A stretch of DNA of 64,000 nucleotides, taken from an uncultured Alphaproteobacteria bacterium (GTDB lineage Bacteria; Pseudomonadota; Alphaproteobacteria; Methylaequorales; Methylaequoraceae). The translations under genes and the position numbers were made by a program. Positions 44,677-55,305 of this stretch are shown here, piece after piece (the stretch's first letter is position 1; each line of letters starts with the position of its first letter). Location: assembly GCA_902536655.1 (NCBI GenBank), contig CACAYF010000007.1:1-64000 (forward strand), written 5' to 3'. The notes beneath the pieces are model-generated. The model made no database searches, was not told the origin of the DNA, and saw nothing but the letters and a program-made list of their open reading frames with translations.

Positions 44677-45583
44677 ACAAATATTATTGATTTTTAATAA
44701 TTGGAAATCATGGATAGAAAATGAGAAAAGACTTGCTTTCAAAACCTCCCAGTCTTATTGCATTGATTTAAAATCTTTTTTACACTTCCTTAGTGATCAC
44801 AATAATTCAAATGTTGACCTAACAACAATCATTAATGCGGATGAAGATGACCTGTCTAGTTGGTTCTATGAAAGGTTGAAAAAAGGATTAAGCCATAGAT
44901 CTAACGCGAGAGCGTTATCCTCATTAAAAAGTTTTTTCACTTTTTTAATAACAAAAAAATTAATCCCAAGTTCAAAAATTTTAAAAATTAAAGGACCAAA
45001 ATTTTTAGAGTCTTTGCCAAGGCCTTTGACTGAGAGTCAAACATTGAAACTTTTGGATGATATAAAAACTGAGAAAGAAAGGTGGATTATGATGAGAAAT
45101 CTTTCAGTATTAATACTCATGTGGGGATATGGCATGAGAATAAGTGAAGTACTTAACCTTAAATTAAAAGATTTCTATATGGAGGACTTGAGAATAATTG
45201 GAAAAGGCGGCAAAATTAGATTAATCCCCATAGTAAACGAGATTAATATTTTTATTAAAAAAATGATAAAGGAATGTCCCTATGAGGTGAAATCAGATGA
45301 CTTTATTTTTTTAGGGAAAAAAGGAGGAAAATTAAAACCAGAAATAATTCAGAGACTAATTAGAAAAATTCGAAACAGGTTGATATTACCTGAGAATACT
45401 ACCCCTCATTCTTTGCGACATACTTTTGCTACAGAACTTCTACAAAATTTTGTGGATTTGCGGTCAATTCAAGAGCTTCTTGGCCATTCTTCATTATCTA
45501 CCACTCAAAAGTATACTTCTGTAAATAAGGATCACTTGAGAGAAATACTTGAAAAAAATCATCCAAGTACTGACGATTTATGA
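44669..45583 (+). CDS. xerC: Tyrosine recombinase XerC
   Basis: Site-specific recombinase that resolves chromosome dimers at dif with XerD. The SAM-like DNA-binding N-terminus holds ARALSSLKSFFTFLI. The catalytic domain shows Arg in WGYGMRISEVLNLKLKDF, HSLRHTFATELL with His-x-x-Arg, and GHSSLSTTQKYTSVN with the second His and the Tyr nucleophile. Length 304 aa and the DUF484 neighbour mark it as the housekeeping XerC, not a mobile-element integrase. Its 3' end overlaps the convergent ACT-domain gene by 6 bp. Confidence 0.93.
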   Translation: MNKQILLIFNNWKSWIENEKRLAFKTSQSYCIDLKSFLHFLSDHNNSNVDLTTIINADEDDLSSWFYERLKKGLSHRSNARALSSLKSFFTFLITKKLIPSSKILKIKGPKFLESLPRPLTESQTLKLLDDIKTEKERWIMMRNLSVLILMWGYGMRISEVLNLKLKDFYMEDLRIIGKGGKIRLIPIVNEINIFIKKMIKECPYEVKSDDFIFLGKKGGKLKPEIIQRLIRKIRNRLILPENTTPHSLRHTFATELLQNFVDLRSIQELLGHSSLSTTQKYTSVNKDHLREILEKNHPSTDDL

Positions 45584-46102
45584 CGTTTCGTATCTAAATG
45601 TAAGTTTCATTTCACCAGCAACTTTTACAATTTGTGATAAACAATGAGGAGCATTCTCATCTCTAATAGAGATAGCAAATCTGCATATATATTGAGTTTT
45701 TTCACTAAATGTTATTTTTTCGGTGTTCATTCTAATAATCAAAGCATTATTATCATTTAGCGTTTTTATTACTCTATTAAGAAGTCCTTTTTGATCTTCA
45801 CCTGACAACACCACACGATGAGTGATTTTTGTTGTCGGACCACCATCAGAGAAAACCTCCAGAGGCTTTACTTGAAAATCACCATTTCCCGCAGATTCAA
45901 GCTTTTCCAGCTCAGATTTAATTGTATTGATTTCTATTTTTTCTGATTTGTGATAAACCATTGTAAGTTCGCAGACCCTTCCAAGTGTAGCGAATGTTAC
46001 TCCAGAAAACTCTCCACCTTTATCTGTAAGGTAAGAAGTTATTTCTGAAATAAGGTTTGGTTTATTTTCACCAAGAAAAGAAATTATAGCACTTGAACTC
46101 AT
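45578..46102 (-). CDS. GcvR-like double-ACT-domain regulator
   Basis: Small cytoplasmic protein with two ACT domains, about residues 5-75 (AIISFLGENKPNLISEITSYL) and 92-165 (HRVVLSGEDQKGLLNRVIKTL). This is the layout of GcvR, the glycine-cleavage repressor partner, and of related amino-acid-sensing proteins. No DNA-binding domain is present, so any regulation would go through another protein. It follows sucD by 2 nt, probably in the same transcript. The ligand is unknown, and assignment to glycine control is not supported by the neighbours. Confidence 0.7.
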   Translation of the reverse strand: MSSSAIISFLGENKPNLISEITSYLTDKGGEFSGVTFATLGRVCELTMVYHKSEKIEINTIKSELEKLESAGNGDFQVKPLEVFSDGGPTTKITHRVVLSGEDQKGLLNRVIKTLNDNNALIIRMNTEKITFSEKTQYICRFAISIRDENAPHCLSQIVKVAGEMKLTFRYETS

Positions 46103-46104
46103 TT

Positions 46105-46980
46105 TTAAATTTTCATAGCCTTTCTCATGGCATCTCCGATAGTAGTAATGGTATCAGCGACGGTAACGCCTGCAGATTTTAAAGCTTCTTTTTTTGCATC
46201 TGCGGTTTCTGCTCCACTATTAACAATTGCCCCAGCATGACCCAACTTTCTTCCTTTTGGAGCAGCCGCACCAGCAACAAATGCTGCAACTGGTTTTTTT
46301 ATTTTTCCACTCCAAGATTTTATAAATTCTGCCCCATCGATTTCAGCTGTTCCGCCTATTTCTCCTATTAAAACAATTCCGTCTGTTTCGTCGTCATCTA
46401 AAAACAACTCTAAGGCATCAACAAAATTTGTACCATTAACGGGGTCTCCACCTATACCAATTATTGTTGATTGTCCTAATTCTGCTGTTTGAACAGCTGA
46501 TTCATATGACAATGTTCCAGATCTAGAAACTACCCCAATTCTTCCAGGTTTACAAATATGTCCTGGTATTATTCCAATTTTTCCAACTCCTGGAGTTAAA
46601 ACACCTGGGCAATTTGGTCCAACAAGCCTTGTTTGACAACCTTTCATTTCTCTCTTTACTCTTTGCATATCGCTTGTGGGGATTCCATCTGTGATACAAA
46701 CAACCAAATCAAGTTCTGCTTCAACTGCTTCAAGTATAGCATCAGCTGCAAAAGGAGGAGGAACAAAAACACCACTTGCATTACATCCAGTTTTTTTTTT
46801 GGCTTCTGCGACGGTATTGAACACAGGAACATTAAGGTGTTTGGTACCACCTTTTTCAGGTGTAACGCCACCAACAATGTTGGTGTTATAATCAATTGCT
46901 CTTTCTGAGTGAAATGTTCCCTGAGCTCCTGTAAATCCTTGACAGATAACTTTAGATTCTTTTGTGAGTAAAACAGCCAT
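46105..46980 (-). CDS. sucD: Succinyl-CoA synthetase alpha subunit
   Basis: Alpha subunit of the TCA-cycle enzyme interconverting succinyl-CoA and succinate with NTP. The CoA site is [35 protein letters not shown] is the conserved centre, and the phosphorylated His lies in [14 protein letters not shown]. Length 291 aa. Its ATG overlaps the sucC stop by 1 nt (TAATG). It can process succinyl-CoA derived from propionyl-CoA, a product of the ethylmalonyl-CoA pathway. Confidence 0.97.
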   Translation of the reverse strand: MAVLLTKESKVICQGFTGAQGTFHSERAIDYNTNIVGGVTPEKGGTKHLNVPVFNTVAEAKKKTGCNASGVFVPPPFAADAILEAVEAELDLVVCITDGIPTSDMQRVKREMKGCQTRLVGPNCPGVLTPGVGKIGIIPGHICKPGRIGVVSRSGTLSYESAVQTAELGQSTIIGIGGDPVNGTNFVDALELFLDDDETDGIVLIGEIGGTAEIDGAEFIKSWSGKIKKPVAAFVAGAAAPKGRKLGHAGAIVNSGAETADAKKEALKSAGVTVADTITTIGDAMRKAMKI

Positions 46981-48149
46981 TATTGATTTTCCTCGACCAT
47001 TTTTACAACATCTTGTGCAGCTTGTTCCATAGTATCAACAGGTTTAATTGGAAATCCAGAATTTATTAGTATTTCTTTACCAATATCGACGTTTGTTCCC
47101 TCAAGCCTTACAACAAGCGGTTTATTAAGTCCAACTTCTTTTGAAGCATTTACGAGCCCAGTTGCTATGTCGTTACATCTCATCATTCCACCAAAAATAT
47201 TGATTAAAATACCCTGAACATCTGGGTCTTTATAAATAAGTTTAAAGGCAGCTGCAACTCTTTCAGGTGTCGCAGCACCTGCAACATCCATAAAGTTTGC
47301 AGCTTCTCCTCCATAATATTTAATAATATCCATCGTAGCCATTGACAACCCCGCGCCATTAACCATTAATCCTATATTTCCATCCAATTTTACATAATTT
47401 AAATCATGACGTGCTGCTTCTAACTCTAACGGGTCATACTCATTTTCATCTTTCATTTCTGCTACAATTCTTTGTCTGTAAAGTGCGTTATCATCAAAAG
47501 AAGCTTTGCAATCTAGAATTACTACATCTTCATTTTTTGTAATAGCAAACGGATTTATTTCAATCATAGCAGCATCTAGTGATACGAATGCTTTATAAAC
47601 TGAGAGTATATTTTTTTGAGCTTTTTTAGCAACTGCTCCTTTAAGACCGAGGTTATAAACTATCGTTCTTGCATGATGGGTCAGTAAATCAGAACCTGGA
47701 GCAATTTTCATATTATGAATTTCATTAGGAGTTTTTTCTGATACTTCTTCAATATTTACTCCGCCTTTTCTGGAATAAATAATAGTGTTTCCTCCTGTTT
47801 CTCTATCAATAGTAATACATAGATAAAGTTCTTTTTGGACGTCATACCCTTTTTCTAAATAAACTCTTCTTACTGTTTTTCCTGATTCTGAGGTTTGGGG
47901 TGTGATAATTTTCATCCCAATCATTTTGTCAACTGTTTTTACAACTTGTTCGTCTCCAGAACATACTTTAATGCCCCCAGCCTTTCCTCTACCTCCAGCA
48001 TGAACCTGGGCTTTTACAACAATTTTATCCTCGTTGAGCCAAGATACTATATTCTCTGCTTCGTGCGTTTGATACACTACTTCGCCTGGAGGTACGTTTA
48101 CACCAAATTTAGAAAGAAGTTGTTTTGCTTGATATTCGTGAATGTCCAT
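46980..48149 (-). CDS. sucC: Succinyl-CoA synthetase beta subunit
   Basis: Beta subunit with the ATP-grasp fold. Landmarks: [62 protein letters not shown] and [16 protein letters not shown]. Length 389 aa is typical. It lies 80 bp after mdh on the same strand; the gap has no clear terminator, so co-transcription is plausible. The mdh-sucC-sucD order is standard for alphaproteobacteria, but sucAB is absent here. Confidence 0.97.
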   Translation of the reverse strand: MDIHEYQAKQLLSKFGVNVPPGEVVYQTHEAENIVSWLNEDKIVVKAQVHAGGRGKAGGIKVCSGDEQVVKTVDKMIGMKIITPQTSESGKTVRRVYLEKGYDVQKELYLCITIDRETGGNTIIYSRKGGVNIEEVSEKTPNEIHNMKIAPGSDLLTHHARTIVYNLGLKGAVAKKAQKNILSVYKAFVSLDAAMIEINPFAITKNEDVVILDCKASFDDNALYRQRIVAEMKDENEYDPLELEAARHDLNYVKLDGNIGLMVNGAGLSMATMDIIKYYGGEAANFMDVAGAATPERVAAAFKLIYKDPDVQGILINIFGGMMRCNDIATGLVNASKEVGLNKPLVVRLEGTNVDIGKEILINSGFPIKPVDTMEQAAQDVVKMVEENQ

Positions 48150-48229
48150 TCTTTAATTTCCAAAAAAGTTAAAAATTCAAAGCATATGAATTCATTACTT
48201 AAGCGGCGAGCATATATGAAATTAGTGGA

Positions 48230-49177
48230 TTACACCAGTAATTTTTTACATTTTCTAACTAATTGCTCAACTGCCTCAACTGATTTTTGAAATTCTTTTT
48301 TGGATTGATTTGATAAATCTAGTTCAATGATTTTTTCAATACCTTTTTTACCTATTATAACTGGCACACCAACAAATAGTCCTTTAACTCCATATTCCCC
48401 ATTTAAAAAAGCAGAACAAGGTAATATTTTTTTTTGATCGTAAAGATAAGATTCAAGCATTTCAACTGCACTACATGCAGGAGAATAGAAAGCTGAACTA
48501 TTTTTCATTAATGACACAACCTCCCCCCCTCCATTTCGTGTTCTATCAACAATTTGTTCTAATTTTTCTTTTTTAATATTACTTTTCTCAATAAATTTTT
48601 TAATTGGAATACCTCCAACAGAAGTAAAATCTAAAAGAGGTACCATCGTGTCTCCGTGTCCTCCAAGAACCATTGTTTGAATGCTTTCCACAGAAATATT
48701 TAACTCTTGTGATAAGAAAAACCTAAATCTGGCTGAGTCTAAAATTCCGGCCATCCCTGTGATCATGTTTGGTTGTATTCCTGAGATCTTCCTTAAACTC
48801 CATACCATCGCATCTAAAGGATTTGTTACACAAATAACAAATGACGATGGAGAAAATTTCTTTATAGCTTTTCCTATTTCATTCATGATAGAAAAATTTG
48901 TTTCTATTAAATCATCTCGGCTCATACCTGGTTTTCTTGCAATCCCAGCTGTTATAATGATTACTGCACTATCGTTAATTGCTGAAATGTCAGTTGTTCC
49001 CTCGATTTTTATGTTTAGATTCTCAATTGGAAGGCTCTGGGAGAGGTCAAGACACTTTCCTTTTGCAAGTCCCTCCACCACATCAACCATTGTTATAGGA
49101 CCAATTTGTTTGCGACTTAAGTTGTAGGCTAATACTGTCCCAATATTTCCGGCGCCTATCAGACTGATTTTGTTCAA
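48230..49177 (-). CDS. mdh: Malate dehydrogenase (LDH-like type)
   Basis: NAD-dependent TCA-cycle enzyme interconverting malate and oxaloacetate. The NAD motif is IGAGNIGTVLAYNL, ITAGIARKPGMSRDDL is the mobile loop with substrate-binding arginines, VICVTNPLDAMVW follows and the catalytic His is in VLGGHGDTMVPL. At 315 aa it belongs to the LDH-like MDH group typical of alphaproteobacteria. It would use malate from the glyoxylate plus acetyl-CoA branch. nadC lies 21 bp upstream. Confidence 0.96.
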   Translation of the reverse strand: MNKISLIGAGNIGTVLAYNLSRKQIGPITMVDVVEGLAKGKCLDLSQSLPIENLNIKIEGTTDISAINDSAVIIITAGIARKPGMSRDDLIETNFSIMNEIGKAIKKFSPSSFVICVTNPLDAMVWSLRKISGIQPNMITGMAGILDSARFRFFLSQELNISVESIQTMVLGGHGDTMVPLLDFTSVGGIPIKKFIEKSNIKKEKLEQIVDRTRNGGGEVVSLMKNSSAFYSPACSAVEMLESYLYDQKKILPCSAFLNGEYGVKGLFVGVPVIIGKKGIEKIIELDLSNQSKKEFQKSVEAVEQLVRKCKKLLV

Positions 49178-49198
49178 AATTCCACCTTAAGTAAGATT

Positions 49199-50047
49199 TT
49201 ATATTATGTCCAAACCAATATCCACTGAATTAGCAGAATTGGTTATTTTTCCAGTTGAAATATAATCTGCACCTAAATTTGAAAATTTAGAAATATTATT
49301 AATAGAAATACCACCAGTAATTTCAAATTCAATATTCTTGTTATTTCTTAGTTTTATACAGTCTTGTATCTCTTTAGGCCTCATATTATCGAGAAGAATA
49401 TATTTGGCTCCCATACCAATTGATTTTTTAACTTCATCAATATTTTCGCATTCGATTTGAAATTTTTGTTTTTTTCCATTTAATTTTGATAGTGCAGTTT
49501 CAATTTTTCCTAATGCCTTTATATGATTATCTTTTACAAGAATCTGATCAAACAACCCCATCCTATGATCAATGGCCCCCCCAATAACTGTTGCATATTT
49601 TTCGAATACTTTTAATCCAGGAGTTGTTTTCCTAGTATTTTTTAATTTGGTTTTAGTTGAATTCATCGCCAAAATAAATTTATGTGTAAGTGTTGAAATG
49701 CTAGAGAGGTGTTGTAAAAAATTCAAAACTGTTCGTTCAGTTGCTAGAATAACTTTTGAGTTACCGGATATACTGAAAATTTTAGAATTTTTTTTTAATT
49801 TTGCTCCATCTTTATAAAAAGATTGAATTTTAATTTTTGGAAATTTCTTTTTAAAGAAGTATCTAACGAACTCTTCTCCACATAAAATAATTTTTTCTCT
49901 GTTCGATATTTCACATTTAAATTCAGACCTATCGTCTAGAAGATAATTTGAAGTAATATCATTTTTTATACTTTTTCCATTAAGATCATCTTTTAGTTCA
50001 TTGCAAAGTTTTTCAAAAGATTCTTTGAGAAGTTTCTTATTGGACAC
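49199..50047 (-). CDS. nadC: Nicotinate-nucleotide pyrophosphorylase (quinolinate PRTase)
   Basis: Forms nicotinate mononucleotide from quinolinate and PRPP. Motifs: ERTVLNFLQHLSSISTLT, TRKTTPGLKVFEKYA, GGAIDHRMGLFDQILVKDNHI, and ISTGKITNSA near the end. The 282-aa length is normal. It starts at GTG 50047, 6 bp after the nadA stop. NadB was not found in the window, so iminoaspartate synthesis must be encoded elsewhere. The nadAC pair is inserted between zapE and mdh, which are often direct neighbours in this class. Confidence 0.94.
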   Translation of the reverse strand: MSNKKLLKESFEKLCNELKDDLNGKSIKNDITSNYLLDDRSEFKCEISNREKIILCGEEFVRYFFKKKFPKIKIQSFYKDGAKLKKNSKIFSISGNSKVILATERTVLNFLQHLSSISTLTHKFILAMNSTKTKLKNTRKTTPGLKVFEKYATVIGGAIDHRMGLFDQILVKDNHIKALGKIETALSKLNGKKQKFQIECENIDEVKKSIGMGAKYILLDNMRPKEIQDCIKLRNNKNIEFEITGGISINNISKFSNLGADYISTGKITNSANSVDIGLDII

Positions 50048-50053
50048 AATATC

Positions 50054-50998
50054 TTAGCTTAATTTTAACATTGTGTTTAAAGGTTTTTTAGCCTTCAAAA
50101 TTAATTCGTTATCAATATTAATCTCTGGTGATAAGTTTAGTAAACAATCTCTAAGTTTTTCTAAAGTATTAAGTTCCATGTAAGGACAATTTGAACAAGA
50201 ACATTTCCCATCATGACCTGGAGCTATTAAGAATTCTTTGTTAGGCTCATTTTTTTTCATCTGATGGATAATATGAGGTTCTGTTGCAACTATAAATCTT
50301 TTACTTTCGTTCGTTGAAATAAACTTGAGTAGGGAAGAGGTTGAACCAATAAAATCAGCATGATTAAGAATATTTTCAGGACATTCTGGATGGGCTATAA
50401 TTTTTGCATCATCTGCTCTAACTTTCATTTTGATTAACTCTCTTTCAGAAAATGTTTCGTGAACTATACAGGTGCCGTTCCAGAGCACCATATCTCTGCC
50501 TGTAATCTTGTTGAGGTATCCTCCAAGATGTTTATCTGGAGCAAAAATAATCTTTTGCTTAGCAGGTACGCTCTTTATAATTTTTCCAGCATTAGATGAT
50601 GTTACAATTATATCTGATTCAGCTTTTATTTCTGCAGAACAATTTATATATGACAAAACAATGTGATTTGGATACTTTTCTTTGAATTTTCGGAATTCCT
50701 TTACTTGACAGGATTCTTCTAAAGAACAACCTGCATTGATGTCTGGAAGAATAACTTTCTTATGAGGACTTAATATTTTTGCTACTTCAGCCATAAATCT
50801 AACTCCGCAAAAAACGATTACATCAGCATCATTTTTTTGAGCTTTTTTTGATAGATCAAGTGAGTCACCAATAAAATCAGCTATATCTTGTATATCTTCA
50901 TCTTGATAAAAATGAGAGAGAATAATGGCATTATTTTTCTTTTTTAAGAAATTTATTTCATCTTCAATATCTTTAAAATTTTGATGTAAAAATTCCAT
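50054..50998 (-). CDS. nadA: Quinolinate synthase A
   Basis: [4Fe-4S] enzyme condensing iminoaspartate with dihydroxyacetone phosphate. The three cluster cysteines fit VFCGVRFMAEVAK, WNGTCIVHETF and GKCSCSNCPYM; AIILSHFYQDEDIQDIADFIGDSL and SDIIVTSSNAGKI are also typical. Length 314 aa is normal. It lies 8 bp after zapE and is followed closely by nadC. Confidence 0.95.
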   Translation of the reverse strand: MEFLHQNFKDIEDEINFLKKKNNAIILSHFYQDEDIQDIADFIGDSLDLSKKAQKNDADVIVFCGVRFMAEVAKILSPHKKVILPDINAGCSLEESCQVKEFRKFKEKYPNHIVLSYINCSAEIKAESDIIVTSSNAGKIIKSVPAKQKIIFAPDKHLGGYLNKITGRDMVLWNGTCIVHETFSERELIKMKVRADDAKIIAHPECPENILNHADFIGSTSSLLKFISTNESKRFIVATEPHIIHQMKKNEPNKEFLIAPGHDGKCSCSNCPYMELNTLEKLRDCLLNLSPEINIDNELILKAKKPLNTMLKLS

Positions 50999-51006
50999 TA
51001 ATTTTA

Positions 51007-52041
51007 CTAATTTGTCATTAAATTTTTATTAATATATTTATTGGTTCCCATTTCTTTAAGCCTAGATATAGTTCTTTTAAATTCAGAGTCATTTGTATTT
51101 CCTATATATAATTCATCTAATCCTACATTGGAAGAGATAGAAAGTATATTTTTATTCTCATACAAAACGTCAATAAAAGAAATGAACCTTGCTAAAATAT
51201 TTTTTTTACTTTCATCTATTTGTATGATGTTTCTGAGTACAAAGATTTTAATCTTTTTTGCTATTAAATTATAATCTTGAAACACTAGATTTTTTTCAAA
51301 AAAATCATCAAATTCTAAATCTATCAGATTTCCATAAACTTTTGTTAATTTAAAAGAATTTCCTTTTCGCTTAAATTCAATCTGTTTTGATGATCTTTCA
51401 CTTGAAAATTTACTAACGATATAATTTTGTTTTACAATTTTATTTTTTTTTTTTATTAGAAAAAAATCATTATCTATATCTTTTCCAGCTCTGTAGTCAT
51501 TTCTTGATTTTACTTTGAAAATTAAAAAAAAAGTTTTTAATTCATTTTTTATTTTTTCACATAATTTAGGGTTTACAAGGTCATTGTAGACGGTTTCAAG
51601 GCTTTTATTTCCATTCATAATAATTTTAGTATTATTAAATTTAATTTCTTCTAAAAATTCTCTGAATAAAATAAAACTAGCAAGATTATTTATGAAGAAC
51701 TCGTCAATTAATATTAGCTTTTTTCTTTTGATATTTTTTAGATAACTTAAGTTTTTCTCACTTCTCGACTGAAGTTTAAAAATTAGATCATTGAAGTGTA
51801 ACATCTCTGATTGAGGATATATTTTTTTTAAAGCCTTAATAATTACAGATTTTCCTACCCCTACCGAACCATGAATATATAAACCGTTTTTTAAGTTTTT
51901 TTTTAATGTAAGAAGTCTGGGTTTTGAAAAATCAGAGATAAACTCTTGAATTTTTGAGACAACAGCTAACTGACAAGCATTCGGATGTATTTTAATTACG
52001 TTTTTTAAATGTGATATAAGTTTAGAACTTAGATTTTTCAA
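51007..52041 (-). CDS. zapE: AFG1/ZapE-family cell-division ATPase
   Basis: AAA-like ATPase; the E. coli member ZapE acts on the FtsZ ring and mitochondrial Afg1 works on respiratory-chain proteins. Walker A is YIHGSVGVGKSVI and Walker B LILIDEFFI; the C-terminal half has FDDFFEKNL and RFISFIDVLYENK. The ORF runs to ATG 52140, deep inside sdhB. TTG 52041, 2 nt after the sdhB stop, gives a 344-aa protein whose HPNACQLAVV motif lies about 18 residues in, as in relatives, so I prefer it. Position directly after sdhB is a standing alphaproteobacterial association. Confidence 0.85.
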   Translation of the reverse strand: MKNLSSKLISHLKNVIKIHPNACQLAVVSKIQEFISDFSKPRLLTLKKNLKNGLYIHGSVGVGKSVIIKALKKIYPQSEMLHFNDLIFKLQSRSEKNLSYLKNIKRKKLILIDEFFINNLASFILFREFLEEIKFNNTKIIMNGNKSLETVYNDLVNPKLCEKIKNELKTFFLIFKVKSRNDYRAGKDIDNDFFLIKKKNKIVKQNYIVSKFSSERSSKQIEFKRKGNSFKLTKVYGNLIDLEFDDFFEKNLVFQDYNLIAKKIKIFVLRNIIQIDESKKNILARFISFIDVLYENKNILSISSNVGLDELYIGNTNDSEFKRTISRLKEMGTNKYINKNLMTN

Positions 52042-52043
52042 AA

Positions 52044-52802
52044 TTATGATGAGATTTGAAGCTTTTTTATTTCTGAGATAGCTTTTGCAGGATTCAGATT
52101 TTTCGGACAAGTTTTTGTGCAATTCATAATTGTATGACATCTATAAAGTTTAAATTTATCTTTAAGTTCATTAAGTCTTTGTTTTTTATTTTTGTCTCTA
52201 CTATCTACAATAAATCTGTAAGCTTGTAGCAATATGGCTGGACCCAGAAATTTGTCTCCGTTCCACCAGTAGCTTGGACATGATGTTGAGCAACAAGCGC
52301 AGAGTACGCATTCATATAATCCATCGAGTTTTTTTCGATCTTCGGGAGATTGCAAATTTTCTTTTTTTGAAGTTGTTTTATTTTTAAGCCATGGTTGGAT
52401 AGACTCATATTGTTTATAAAAGTCACTCATGTCCGGGATTAAGTCTTTTAGTACTCTCATATGTGGGAGAGGGTAAATATTAATTTCTTTACCCATAACT
52501 GGTTTTAAACAAGCTAGAGTGTTTGTGCCGTTTACGTTCATTGAGCATGATCCGCATATACCCTCCCTGCAAGATCTCCTAAATGTAAGTGATGGATCTA
52601 TCTTGTTTTTTATAAACATAAGAGCGTCTAAAACCATTGGCCCTAATTTTGACTTATCTATAAAAAATTTATCTATTTTTGGGTTTTCGCCAGATTCTCT
52701 ATTCCATCTATAAACATTGAATACGATTTTATTTTTTCCGTCTTTTCCGAAAGTTTTTCCTTCTGAAACCTTGGAGTGTTGAGGTAATGATAATTGTACC
52801 AT
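52044..52802 (-). CDS. sdhB: Succinate dehydrogenase iron-sulfur subunit
   Basis: Electron-transfer subunit of complex II. The [2Fe-2S] ligands are in [16 protein letters not shown] with CLKP, the [4Fe-4S] and [3Fe-4S] ligands in [17 protein letters not shown] and the C-terminal [17 protein letters not shown]. At 252 aa it is typical. It lies 9 bp after sdhA and ends 2 nt before the preferred zapE start. Confidence 0.97.
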   Translation of the reverse strand: MVQLSLPQHSKVSEGKTFGKDGKNKIVFNVYRWNRESGENPKIDKFFIDKSKLGPMVLDALMFIKNKIDPSLTFRRSCREGICGSCSMNVNGTNTLACLKPVMGKEINIYPLPHMRVLKDLIPDMSDFYKQYESIQPWLKNKTTSKKENLQSPEDRKKLDGLYECVLCACCSTSCPSYWWNGDKFLGPAILLQAYRFIVDSRDKNKKQRLNELKDKFKLYRCHTIMNCTKTCPKNLNPAKAISEIKKLQISS

Positions 52803-52811
52803 GATTATAAA

Positions 52812-54593
52812 TTAGTAAACTCTTGCTTTTGGTTCAATAGTTTTTATTTCTTTAGAGTTAGTTTGAAGATTAACTTTTCTAAATCTAGTCTCTGTTTTTC
52901 CGTTTTTATTAGCCCAAATTAAAGAATGTTTAAGCCATTTTTTGTCGTCTCTTTTAGAAAAATCTATTCTTGAGTGGGCTCCCCTACTTTCTTTTCTAAT
53001 TAAAGCACTGTCTACGCTTACAATTGCTTGAGATAACAAGTTTTTTAATTCAAGGGCCTCTATCAATTCAGTATTCCATATTAAGCTTTGATCATTTATT
53101 TTTATATTTTTAAAATCGTTAAGAAGCGATAATAGTTTATTTTTGCCTTCTAGCATTTTTTCTTCTGACCTGTATACAGGGCAAAAGTTTTGCATAGTAT
53201 GTTGCATTTCAAGTCTTATAGAAGCAACACTCTTTCTTCCATTAGAATTCCTAATATTTTCGAAGTCTTCTATTAATTTATTAACTGTATGCTCTTTAAT
53301 TTCAGGATTTCCCTTTTTCCTATCAATTATACTATTACATCTGTTGGCTGCTGACTTTCCGAACACAACTAAATCCAGTAGAGAATTAGATCCCAATCTA
53401 TTCGCTCCGTGGACTGACACACATGCGGCTTCTCCAATCGACATCAACCCGGGCACAACTACTTCATTATCTTTAGAATCCAAATTCAGTACCTCTCCAT
53501 GAATATTGGTTGGAATTCCTCCCATATTGTAATGTACTGTAGGTTGAACAGGAATTGGTTTCTTTCGAACATCGACGCCGGCAAAAATTTTTGCTGATTC
53601 TGTAATTCCGGGGAGCTTTTCTTGAAGGACCTTAGGGTCGAGATGATGTAAGTTTAGATGGATATGATCTTTTCTAGAACCACAACCCCTTCCTTCCATT
53701 ATTTCTGTTGTCATAGATCGAGATACTACATCTCTACTGGCTAGATCTTTAGCATTTGGAGCATATCTTTCCATAAACCTCTCCCCAGCACTGTTTGTCA
53801 AATAACCCCCTTCTCCTCTAGCACCCTCTGTTATCAAAACACCAACACCATATATACCTGTTGGATGAAATTGTGTAAATTCCATATCTTGAAGTGGTAA
53901 GCCTGCTCTTAGAACCATCCCACCTCCGTCTCCAGTGCAGGTGTGAGCTGAAGTACATGAAAAATAAGCTCTTCCATAGCCACCAGTTGCTAAAATTACC
54001 ATTTTAGCTGAAAAAATATAAAACTCTCCATCATGCAAATTAAAAGTGAGCACCCCACAACATTCATTTTTGTCGTTCATAATTAGATCTATTGCAAAAT
54101 ATTCAATAAAAAAATCGGCATTATTTGAAAGGGATTGTTGATATAAAGTATGAAGCATTGCATGGCCCGTTCTATCTGCAGCTGCGCATGTTCTTTGAGC
54201 AATACCCTCTCCAAAATGAGTTGTCATACCACCAAATGGTCTTTGGTAAATTTTTCCTTTTTCTGTTCTGGAAAATGGGACACCAAAGTGTTCAAGTTCA
54301 ATCACTGCCTCTGGTGCTTCTTTACACATAAAAGCAATTGCATCTTGATCACCAAGCCAGTCCGAACCTTTGACAGTATCATACATATGCCATTTCCAGT
54401 CATCCTCACCCATATTGCCTAGTGCAGCACTTATTCCTCCCTGAGCGGCAACTGTATGACTTCTTGTTGGAAAAACTTTTGACACACAAGCAGTTTTCAA
54501 TCCATGAGACGCACATCCCATAACCGCTCTTAGTCCAGAACCGCCTGCACCGACTACAACAACATCAAAATTATGTGTTTTAATATTATTCAT
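52812..54593 (-). CDS. sdhA: Succinate dehydrogenase flavoprotein subunit
   Basis: Catalytic FAD subunit oxidising succinate to fumarate. The dinucleotide motif [12 protein letters not shown] is at the N-terminus, the covalent-FAD His in [12 protein letters not shown], and the active-site residues in [18 protein letters not shown] and [18 protein letters not shown]. Length 593 aa is standard. Start overlaps sdhD by 4 nt. The operon order is sdhC-D-A-B, preceded directly by mch. Confidence 0.98.
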   Translation of the reverse strand: MNNIKTHNFDVVVVGAGGSGLRAVMGCASHGLKTACVSKVFPTRSHTVAAQGGISAALGNMGEDDWKWHMYDTVKGSDWLGDQDAIAFMCKEAPEAVIELEHFGVPFSRTEKGKIYQRPFGGMTTHFGEGIAQRTCAAADRTGHAMLHTLYQQSLSNNADFFIEYFAIDLIMNDKNECCGVLTFNLHDGEFYIFSAKMVILATGGYGRAYFSCTSAHTCTGDGGGMVLRAGLPLQDMEFTQFHPTGIYGVGVLITEGARGEGGYLTNSAGERFMERYAPNAKDLASRDVVSRSMTTEIMEGRGCGSRKDHIHLNLHHLDPKVLQEKLPGITESAKIFAGVDVRKKPIPVQPTVHYNMGGIPTNIHGEVLNLDSKDNEVVVPGLMSIGEAACVSVHGANRLGSNSLLDLVVFGKSAANRCNSIIDRKKGNPEIKEHTVNKLIEDFENIRNSNGRKSVASIRLEMQHTMQNFCPVYRSEEKMLEGKNKLLSLLNDFKNIKINDQSLIWNTELIEALELKNLLSQAIVSVDSALIRKESRGAHSRIDFSKRDDKKWLKHSLIWANKNGKTETRFRKVNLQTNSKEIKTIEPKARVY

Positions 54594-54925
54594 AAACTCA
54601 ACTTTATTAAACTAAATATTGTTATAAAAAAAAGAACTACAAAGAAAAAGTTTTTAATTAAAATTATTTTTTGTTTTAAAGATTCTTCATGAATATAATC
54701 ATCTATTATTGAGGATAGCCCAATATTTGAATGCAATATGATTGCAGAAAGCATTACTAAAACCGAAAATGAATTTAAATAGTTTTTGAACCATCCCGTA
54801 ATCACTTCATAGTTTTGAAGTTCTAGGCCATATAAAGAATAGACTGTATAAGAGGACGCAATTAAAAACAAAATTGCAAAAATTTTTTGAAATAACCATT
54901 TTGATGTGTAAGTAAAATTCATCAA
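54590..54925 (-). CDS. sdhD: Succinate dehydrogenase membrane anchor SdhD
   Basis: Small membrane subunit of complex II, 111 aa with three predicted helices (about 10-30, 50-70 and 86-108). [17 protein letters not shown] in the second-helix region is the SdhD pattern, with a His likely to ligate heme b and the Asp-Tyr pair near the quinone site. The rest is poorly conserved, as usual. It overlaps both sdhC and sdhA by 4 nt. Confidence 0.9.
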   Translation of the reverse strand: MMNFTYTSKWLFQKIFAILFLIASSYTVYSLYGLELQNYEVITGWFKNYLNSFSVLVMLSAIILHSNIGLSSIIDDYIHEESLKQKIILIKNFFFVVLFFITIFSLIKLSL

Positions 54926-55305
54926 AACAACCCCAATAACTTAGAAATAAAAATGCTGGAAATGAAAGAAGTCACAATAATAATATATCCAAAAATTGCT
55001 GAAGATCTATTTCCAAGAAGAAAACCAAAGTCCCAAATTATATGACGAATACCATTTAAAAAATGGTATGAAAAACCTAGAATAGCTAAAAATGTTATAA
55101 TTTTTATTGGAAAAGAATTAATTAAAGAAATTAATAACTCAAAGTATCTCTCTCCCAAAGTAATACAGAGGAGACCAAGTACCAAAATTACCAACACCAA
55201 GTTTAATGCTACGCCAGAAATTCTATGAGTAATTGAGAGCAAAGACGTGATTTGCGGTTTGTAAATTTGTAAATGAGGTGAAAGAGGGAGGTCTTGTTTT
55301 TTCAT
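54922..55305 (-). CDS. sdhC: Succinate dehydrogenase cytochrome b556 subunit SdhC
   Basis: Large membrane anchor of complex II (127 aa, three helices). Signatures: RPLSPHLQIYKPQ-like start (here LPLSPHLQIYKPQIT), SITHRISGVALN near residue 25 with the quinone-site Ser/Arg, and HFLNGIRHIIWD near 85 with the heme-ligand His. Its ATG overlaps the mch stop by 4 nt, so complex II synthesis is coupled to the upstream mesaconyl-CoA hydratase gene. Confidence 0.94.
   Translation of the reverse strand: MKKQDLPLSPHLQIYKPQITSLLSITHRISGVALNLVLVILVLGLLCITLGERYFELLISLINSFPIKIITFLAILGFSYHFLNGIRHIIWDFGFLLGNRSSAIFGYIIIVTSFISSIFISKLLGLF

Noticed and set aside
44669-45583. XerC as the integrase of a genomic island
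   Set aside because: It follows DUF484, has housekeeping XerC length and motifs, and no tRNA, att-like repeat or cargo is near.
47895-48290. 131-aa plus-strand ORF over the start of sucC
   Set aside because: Shadow of sucC and the mdh/sucC spacer; no recognisable motif, and sucC is certain.
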